Made by a program: the position numbers and the translations under genes
Source of the DNA: Terebella lapidaria
Lineage: Eukaryota > Annelida > Polychaeta > Terebellida > Terebellidae
NCBI GenBank assembly: GCA_949152475.1
Contig: OX424563.1
Location: 38,450,120 to 38,514,119, forward strand
Direction: 5' to 3'
Length of the DNA: 64,000 bases
The notes under the pieces: model-generated
The model's database searches: none
Told to the model about the DNA's origin: nothing
Seen by the model: the letters and a program-made list of their open reading frames with translations, nothing else
Shown: positions 56,577 through 64,000 of the stretch, piece after piece
How positions within the stretch are numbered: the stretch's first letter is position 1
How the letters are laid out: every line of letters starts with the position of its first letter

Positions 56577-59500
56577 TCGACATGCGATGCTCCACCGTAC
56601 GATGGACATGTGATGCTCCACCGTACGATGGACATCTGACGCTCCACCGTACGATGGACATGCTATGCTCCACCGTACGATGGACATGGGACGCTCCACC
56701 GTATAATGGACATGTGACGCTCTATCGTACGATGGACATGTGACGCTATACTGAATGATGGACATGCGAGGCTCCACCGTAAGATGGACATGTGACGCTC
56801 CACCGTATGATGGACATGCGACGCTCAGTCGTACGATGGACATGGGATGCTCCACCGTATGATGGACATGTGACGCTCCACCGTACGATGGACATGTGAC
56901 GCTCCACTGTATGATGGACATGTGACGCTCCACCATACGATGGACATGTGACGCTCCACTGTATGATGGACATGCAAAGCTCCACTGTACGATGGACATG
57001 TGACGCTCCACCGTACGATGGACATACGAGGCTCCACCGTAAGATGGACATGTGACGCTCCACTGTACAATGGACATGTGACGCTCCACCGTATGATGGA
57101 CATGCAAGGCTCCACTGTACAATGGACATGGGACGCTCCACCGAATGTTGGACATGCGAGGCTCCACCATAAGATGGACATGTGACGCTCCACCGTACGA
57201 TGGACATGCGAAGCTCCACCGAAGGATGGACATGCGAGGCTCCACTGTAAGATGGACATGTTATGCTCCACCGTACGATCGACATGCGATGCTCCACCGT
57301 ACGATGGACATGTGATGCTCCATCGTACGATGGACATCTGACGCTCCACCGTACGATGGACATGCTATGCTCCACCGTACGATGGACATGTGACGCTCCA
57401 CCGTACGATGGACATGTGACGCTCCACCATACGATGGACATGAGATGCTCCACCGTACGATGGACATGTGACGCTCCACCGAATGATGGACATGCGAGGT
57501 TCCACCGTAAGATGGACATGTGACGCTCCACCGTACGATAGACATGCGATGCTCCACCGTACGATGGACATGTGATGCTCCACTGTACAATGGACATGTG
57601 ACGCTCCACCGTATGATGGACATGCAAGGCTCCACTGTACAATGGACATGTGACACTCCACCGTACGATGGACATCTGACGCTCCACCGTGCGATGGACA
57701 TGCTATGCTCCACCGCACGATGGACATGTGATGCTCCACCGCACGATGGACATGTGATGCTCCACCGTACGATGGACATGGGACGCTCCACCGTACGATG
57801 GACATGTGATGCTCCACTGTACAATGGACATGTGACGCTCCACCGTATGATGGACATGCAAGGCTCCACTGTACAATGGACATGTGACACTCCACCGTAC
57901 GATGGACATGTGACGCTCCACTGTATGATGGACATGCAAAGCTCCACTGTACGATGGACATGTGACGCTCCACCGTACGATGGACATACGAGGCTCCACC
58001 GTAAGATGGACATGTGACTCTCCACTGTACAATGGACATGTGACGCTCCACCGTATGATGGACATGCAAGGCTCCACTGTACAATGGACATGGGACGCTC
58101 CACCGAATGATGGACATGCGAGGCTCCACCATAAGATGGACATGTGACGCTCCACCGTACGATGGACATGCGACGCTCCACCGTACGATGGACATGTGAC
58201 GCTCCACCGAAGGATGGACATGTGATGCTCCACCGAAGGATGGACATGCGAGGCTCCACTGTAAGATGGACATGTTATGCTCCACCGTACGATGGACATG
58301 CGACGCTCCATCGTACGATGGACATGTGATGTTCCACCGTACGATGGACATCTGACGCTCCACCGTAGGATGGACATGTGACGCTCCACCGTACGATGGA
58401 CATGTGACGCTCCACCGTACGATGGACATGGGATGCTCCATCGTACGATCTCCACCGATGGGATGCTCCATCGTACGATCGACATGCGATGCTCCACCGT
58501 ACGATGGACATGTGATGCTCCACCGTACGATGGACATCTGACGCTCCACCGTACGATGGACATGCTATGCTCCACCGTACGATGGACATGGGACGCTCCA
58601 CCGTATAATGGACATGTGACGCTCTATCGTACGATGGACATGTGACGCTATACTGAATGATGGACATGCGAGGCTCCACCGTAAGATGGACATGTGACGC
58701 TCCACCGTATGATGGACATGCGACGCTCAGTCGTACGATGGACATGGGATGCTCCACCGTATGATGGACATGTGACGCTCCACCGTACGATGGACATGTG
58801 ACGCTCCACTGTATGATGGACATGTGACGCTCCACCATACGATGGACATGTGACGCTCCACTGTATGATGGACATGCAAAGCTCCACTGTACGATGGACA
58901 TGTGACGCTCCACCGTACGATGGACATACGAGGCTCCACCGTAAGATGGACATGTGACGCTCCACTGTACAATGGACATGTGACGCTCCACCGTATGATG
59001 GACATGCAAGGCTCCACTGTACAATGGACATGGGACGCTCCACCGAATGTTGGACATGCGAGGCTCCACCATAAGATGGACATGTGACGCTCCACCGTAC
59101 GATGGACATGCGAAGCTCCACCGAAGGATGGACATGCGAGGCTCCACTGTAAGATGGACATGTTATGCTCCACCGTACGGTCGACATGCGATGCTCCACC
59201 GTACGATGGACATGTGATGCTCCATCGTACGATGGACATCTGACGCTCCACCGTACGATGGACATGCTATGCTCCACCGTACGATGGACATGTGACGCTC
59301 CACCGTACGATGGACATGTGACGCTCCACCATACGATGGACATGAGATGCTCCACCGTACGATGGACATGTGACGCTCCACCGAATGATGGACATGCGAG
59401 GTTCCACCGTAAGATGGACATGTGACGCTCCACCGTACGATAGACATGCGATGCTCCACCGTACGATGGACATGTGATGCTCCACTGTACAATGGACATG

Positions 59501-60380
59501 TGACGCTCCACCGTATGATGGACATGCAAGGCTCCACTGTACAATGGACATGTGACACTCCACCGTACGATGGACATCTGACGCTCCACCGTGCGATGGA
59601 CATGCTATGCTCCACCGCACGATGGACATGTGATGCTCCACCGCACGATGGACATGTGATGCTCCACCGTACGATGGACATGGGACGCTCCACCGTACGA
59701 TGGACATGTGATGCTCCACTGTACAATGGACATGTGACGCTCCACCGTATGATGGACATGCAAGGCTCCACTGTACAATGGACATGTGACACTCCACCGT
59801 ACGATGGACATGTGACGCTCCACTGTATGATGGACATGCAAAGCTCCACTGTACGATGGACATGTGACGCTCCACCGTACGATGGACATACGAGGCTCCA
59901 CCGTAAGATGGACATGTGACTCTCCACTGTACAATGGACATGTGACGCTCCACCGTATGATGGACATGCAAGGCTCCACTGTACAATGGACATGGGACGC
60001 TCCACCGAATGATGGACATGCGAGGCTCCACCATAAGATGGACATGTGACGCTCCACCGTACGATGGACATGCGACGCTCCACCGTACGATGGACATGTG
60101 ACGCTCCACCGAAGGATGGACATGTGATGCTCCACCGAAGAATGGACATGCGAGGCTCCACTGTAAGATGGACATGTTATGCTCCACCGTACGATGGACA
60201 TGCGACGCTCCATCGTACGATGGACATGTGATGTTCCACCGTACGATGGACATCTGACGCTCCACCGTAGGATGGACATGTGACGCTCCACCGTACGATG
60301 GACATGTGACGCTCCACCGTACGATGGACATGGGATGCTCCATCGTACGATCTCCACCGATGGGATGCTCCATCGTACGA
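56577..60380. repeat. Tandem pair of 1,902-bp units
   Basis: Bases 56577-58478 are repeated as 58479-60380. The period is 1,902 bp, that is 72 monomers plus the 30-bp double-truncated junction that closes each unit (58436-58465, 60338-60367). Each unit contains F, part of G, then a jump at about 57905 or 59807 into the late part of C. Substitutions private to the second unit include CGTACGGTCGACATG near 59175 and CCGAAGAATGG near 60136, so the duplication is very recent but not brand new. Confidence 0.85.
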
Positions 60381-63105
60381 TGGACATGTGATGCTCCACC
60401 ATACGATGGACATGCTATGCTCCACCGTACGATGGACATGTGACGCTCCACCGTACGATGGACATGAGACGCTTCACCGTACGATCGACATGCGATGCTT
60501 CACAGTACGATTGACATGTGATGCTCCACTGTACGATGGACATCTAACGCTCCACCATACGATGGACATGAGATGCTCCACCGTACGATGGACATGTGAC
60601 GCTCCACCGAATGATGGACATGCGAGGTTCCACCATAAGATGGACATGTGACGCTCCACCGTACGATAGACATGCGATGCTCCACCGTACGATGGACATG
60701 TGACGCTCCACTGTACAATGGACATGTGACGCTCCACCGTATGATGGACATGCAAGGCTCCACTGTACAATGGACATGTGACACTCCACCGTACGATGGA
60801 CATGCGACGCTCTACCGTAGGATGGACTAGCGAAGCTCCACCGTAAGATGGACATGTGACGCCCCACAGTACGATGGACATCTGACGCTCCACCGTACGA
60901 TGGACATGTGATGCTCCACTGTACGATGGACATGTGACGCTCCACTGTACGATGGACATGTGATGCTCCACTGTACGATGGACATGTGACGCTCCACTGT
61001 ATGATGGACATGCGAGGCTCCACTGTACGATGGGCATGTGACGCCCCACCGTACGATGGACATGGGATGCTCCATCGTACGATGGACATGTGACGCTCCA
61101 CCGTACGATCGACATGCGATGCTCCACCGTACGATGGACATGTGATGCTCCACCGTACAATGGACATCTGACGCTCCACCGTACGATGGACATGCTATGC
61201 TCCACCGTACGATGGACATGCTATGCTCCACCGTACGATGGACATGTGACGCTCCACCGTACGAAGGACATGGGATGCTCCATCGTACGATGGACATGTG
61301 ACGCTCCACCGTACGATCGACATGCGATGCTCCACCGTACGATGGACATGTGATGCTCCACCGTACGATGGACATCTGACGCTCCACCGTACGATGGACA
61401 TGCTATGCTCCACCGTACGATGGACATGGGACGCTCCACCGTATAATGGACATGTGACGCTCTATCGTACGATGGACATGTGACGCTATACTGAATGATG
61501 GACATGCGAAGCTCCACCGTAAGATGGACATGTGACGCTCCACCGTATGATGGACATGCGACGCTCAGTCGTACGATGGACATGGGATGCTCCACCGTAT
61601 GATGGACATGTGACGCTCCACCGTACGATGGACATGTGACGCTCCACTGTATGATGGACATGTGACGCTCCACCATACGATGGACATGTGACGCTCCACT
61701 GTATGATGGACATGCAAAGCTCCACTGTACGATGGACATGTGACGCTCCACCGTACGATGGACATACGAGGCTCCACCGTAAGATGGACATGTGACGCTC
61801 CACTGTACAATGGACATGTGACGCTCCACCGTATGATGGACATGCAAGGCTCCACTGTACAATGGACATGGGACGCTCCACCGAATGTTGGACATGCGAG
61901 GCTCCACCATAAGATGGACATGTGACGCTCCACCGTACGATGGACATGCGAAGCTCCACCGAAGGATGGACATGCGAGGCTCCACTGTAAGATGGACATG
62001 TTATGCTCCACCGTACGATCGACATGCGATGCTCCACCGTACGATGGACATGTGATGCTCCATCGTACGATGGACATCTGACGCTCCACCGTACGATGGA
62101 CATGCTATGCTCCACCGTACGATGGACATGTGACGCTCCACCGTACGATGGACATGTGACGCTCCACCATACGATGGACATGAGATGCTCCACCGTACGA
62201 TGGACATGTGACGCTCCACCGAATGATGGACATGCGAGGTTCCACCGTAAGATGGACATGTGACGCTCCACCGTACGATAGACATGCGATGCTCCACCGT
62301 ACGATGGACATGTGATGCTCCACTGTACAATGGACATGTGACGCTCCACCGTATGATGGACATGCAAGGCTCCACTGTACAATGGACATGTGACACTCCA
62401 CCGTACGATGGACATCTGACGCTCCACCGTGCGATGGACATGCTATGCTCCACCGCACGATGGACATGTGATGCTCCACCGCACGATGGACATGTGATGC
62501 TCCACCGTACGATGGACATGGGACGCTCCACCGTACGATGGACATGTGATGCTCCACTGTACAATGGACATGTGACGCTCCACCGTATGATGGACATGCA
62601 AGGCTCCACTGTACAATGGACATGTGACACTCCACCGTACGATGGACATGCGATGCTCTACTGTAGGATGGACTAGCGAAGCTCCACCTTACGATGGACA
62701 TGTGACGCTCCACCGTACGATGGACATCTGACCCTCCACCGTACGATGGACATGCTATGCTCCAGCGTACGATAGACATGTGACGCTCCACCGTACGATG
62801 GACATACGAGGCTCCACCGTAAGATGGACATGTGACTCTCCACTGTACAATGGACATGTGACGCTCCACCGTATGATGGACATGCAAGGCTCCACTGTAC
62901 AATGGACATGGGACGCTCCACCGAATGATGGACATGCGAGGCTCCACCATAAGATGGACATGTGACGCTCCACCGTACGATGGACATGCGACGCTCCACC
63001 GTACGATGGACATGTGACGCTCCACCGAAGGATGGACATGTGATGCTCCACCGAAGGATGGACATGCGAGGCTCCACTGTAAGATGGACATGTTATGCTC
63101 CACCG
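60381..63105. repeat. Modules E-F-G before insertion 6
   Basis: The block follows the E order at 55641 onward with a spacing of 4,740 bp as far as about 62645, where 57905 jumps to C and this copy continues normally into G (GATGCTCTACTGTAGG near 62653). It ends at the sixth insertion. Private changes include CATGTGATGCTCCACTG near 60958 and GCGAAGCTCC near 61506. Confidence 0.82.
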
Positions 63106-63280
63106 GGCAAACGGAACGGAGTTTTGGGGATTTCTTAGGGGGAATAAAGCTGAAAACGCCCCACAACCACAGTTTAAGCCAAGAGTGCGGTCTTATGGGG
63201 ATTTTTTCAGGACTTATGGGGAAAGTTAAGATAGGAAATTTAACATTGGGTCCGCCCGTAACGCCCATCCGTTCACCCGT
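63106..63280. mobile_element. 175-bp non-satellite insertion, copy 6
   Basis: It lies 10,810 bp after copy 5; the extra distance comes from the local re-duplications. It shows no visible change from copy 1. Unlike copies 1-4 it is followed by the module C(end) order, not by H. Confidence 0.65.
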
Positions 63281-64000
63281 CCGTACGATGGACATGCGAC
63301 GCTCCATCGTACGATGGACATGTGATGTTCCACCGTACGATGGACATCTGACGCTCCACCATAGGATGGACATGTGACGCTCCACCGTACGATGGACATG
63401 TGACGCTCCACCGTACGATGGACATGGGATGCTCCATCGTACGATGGACATGTGATGCTCCACCATACGATGGACATGCTATGCTCTACCATACGATGGA
63501 CATGTGACGCTCCACCGTACGATGGACATGAGACGCTCCACCGTACGATCGACATGCGATGTTTCACAGTACGATTGACATGTGATGCTCCACTGTACGA
63601 TGGACATCTAACGCTCCACCATACGATGGACATGAGATGCTCCACCGTACGATCGACATGCGATGCTCCACCGTACGATGGACATGTGATGCTCCACCGT
63701 ACGATGGACATGGGACGCTCCAATGTACGATGGACATGTGACGCTCCACTGTACGATGGACATGCGATGCTCCACTGTACGATGAACATGTGATGCTCCA
63801 CCGTATGATGAACATGTGACGCTCCACCGTATGATGGACATGCGAGGCTCCACCGTACGATGAACATGGGTGCTCCATCGTACGATGGACATGCGACGCT
63901 CCACCGTACGATGGACTAGCGAAGCTCCACCGTAAGATGGACATGCGACGCTCCATCGTACGATGGACACTTGACGCTCCACCGTACGATGGACATGCGA
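63281..64000. repeat. Module C(end)-D start, cut by the window edge
   Basis: The order matches 3618-4337 at a spacing of 59,663 bp, with the diagnostic CTCCAATGTACG, GAACATGGGTGCTCC, GGACTAGCGAAGCTCC and GGACACTTGAC monomers. Differences include ACCATAGGATGG near 63359 and GCGAGGCTCC near 63842. The array runs off the window, so its true end lies beyond. Confidence 0.82.

Larger units (their letters stand above)
1..64000. repeat. 26-bp satellite array filling the window
   Basis: Head-to-tail 26-bp monomers run across the whole window in one orientation, interrupted only by six identical 175-bp insertions. The consensus is CTCCACCGTACGATGG (positions 1-16) followed by ACATGTGACG (17-26), about 58% G+C, with three CpG sites per monomer. 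Excluding the insertions, roughly 2,400 monomers are present. Recurrent variants fall at few positions: CCG to CTG or CCA at 7-8, ACG to ATG or ACA at 11-12, and GTGACG at 21-26 alternating with GTGATG, GCGACG, GGGACG, GAGACG, GCTATG or TCTGACG-type endings. Most monomers carry a CGTACG hexamer, so a BsiWI or RsaI digest would give a 26-bp ladder. No promoter, coding bias, tRNA, rRNA or splice structure is visible. Such size and homogeneity is known for eukaryotic centromeric or heterochromatic satellites; the placement here is inference. Confidence 0.97.

Noticed and set aside
1..64000. CRISPR array
   Set aside because: Regular short repeats are present but there are no unique spacers: the 26-bp units are contiguous, and no cas genes are present.
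1..64000. Telomeric or subtelomeric simple repeat
   Set aside because: The 26-bp unit has no TTAGGG- or TTTAGGG-like G-rich strand asymmetry. A subtelomeric location is possible but has no support in the sequence.
1..64000. CENP-B box in the monomer
   Set aside because: The required TTCG...CGGG core spacing is not present in the consensus or in common variants.
1..64000. Assembly artefact creating the 20-kb duplicate blocks
   Set aside because: Copies differ by private substitutions and by 26-, 52-, 442- and 1,378-bp indels, which argues for real paralogous blocks. Misassembly still cannot be fully excluded without reads.

Overview
The whole window is one continuous satellite DNA array. I see no credible gene, RNA gene, CRISPR array, origin or promoter. 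The monomer is 26 bp: positions 1-16 read CTCCACCGTACGATGG and positions 17-26 read ACATGTGACG. About 2,400 monomers run head to tail in a single orientation from the first base to the last. The only non-satellite DNA is a 175-bp unique sequence that occurs six times, apparently without a single base change, at 8378, 16511, 36719, 43500, 52296 and 63106. This is typical of eukaryotic heterochromatin (centromeric, pericentromeric or subtelomeric). I cannot name the species. The 26-bp monomer matches no satellite I recognise.

Monomers differ from the consensus at a few recurrent positions, and the order of variants is itself repeated, so the array has a nested higher-order structure. Level 1 is the 26-bp monomer. 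Level 2 includes a 1,378-bp unit (53 monomers exactly), an 898-bp period (34 monomers plus one 14-bp truncated monomer), a 442-bp unit (17 monomers) and a 1,902-bp unit marked by an out-of-phase junction. Level 3 is a set of multi-kilobase modules, called here A (1,378-bp units), B (898-bp period), C, D (442 bp), E-F-G, the 175-bp insertion and H. They recur in the same order, with spacings such as 8,796 bp. Level 4 is a very large duplication: bases 1 to about 22,418 reappear as 28,290 to about 49,407, with only three length differences (one 1,378-bp unit, 52 bp and 26 bp) and scattered single-base changes.

Layout: 1-8377 modules A-B-C-D-D-E-F-G; 8378-8552 insertion 1; 8553-9105 H; 9105-12165 A units; 12166-16510 C(end)-D-E-F-G; 16511-16685 insertion 2; 16686-17238 H; 17239-22418 A-B-C-D; 22419-23460 mosaic; 23460-28245 A-B-C; 28246-36718 second copy of 1-8377; 36719-36893 insertion 3; 36894-39128 H-A; 39129-43499 C(end)-D-E-F-G; 43500-43674 insertion 4; 43675-52295 H-A-B-C-D-E-F-G; 52296-52470 insertion 5; 52471-53054 mosaic; 53055-55610 A-B-C with a 182-bp deletion; 55611-63105 locally re-duplicated E-F-G; 63106-63280 insertion 6; 63281-64000 C(end)-D.

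The minus strand is nearly free of stop codons because the reverse-complemented monomer has no stop in any frame and 26 is not a multiple of 3. All three minus frames read the same 26-residue peptide cyclically. The many open frames, up to 453 codons, are therefore a by-product of the repeat. The biological interest lies in the satellite itself: its layered amplification history, its CpG-decay pattern, its 16-bp dyad and the co-amplified insertion that serves as a tag.
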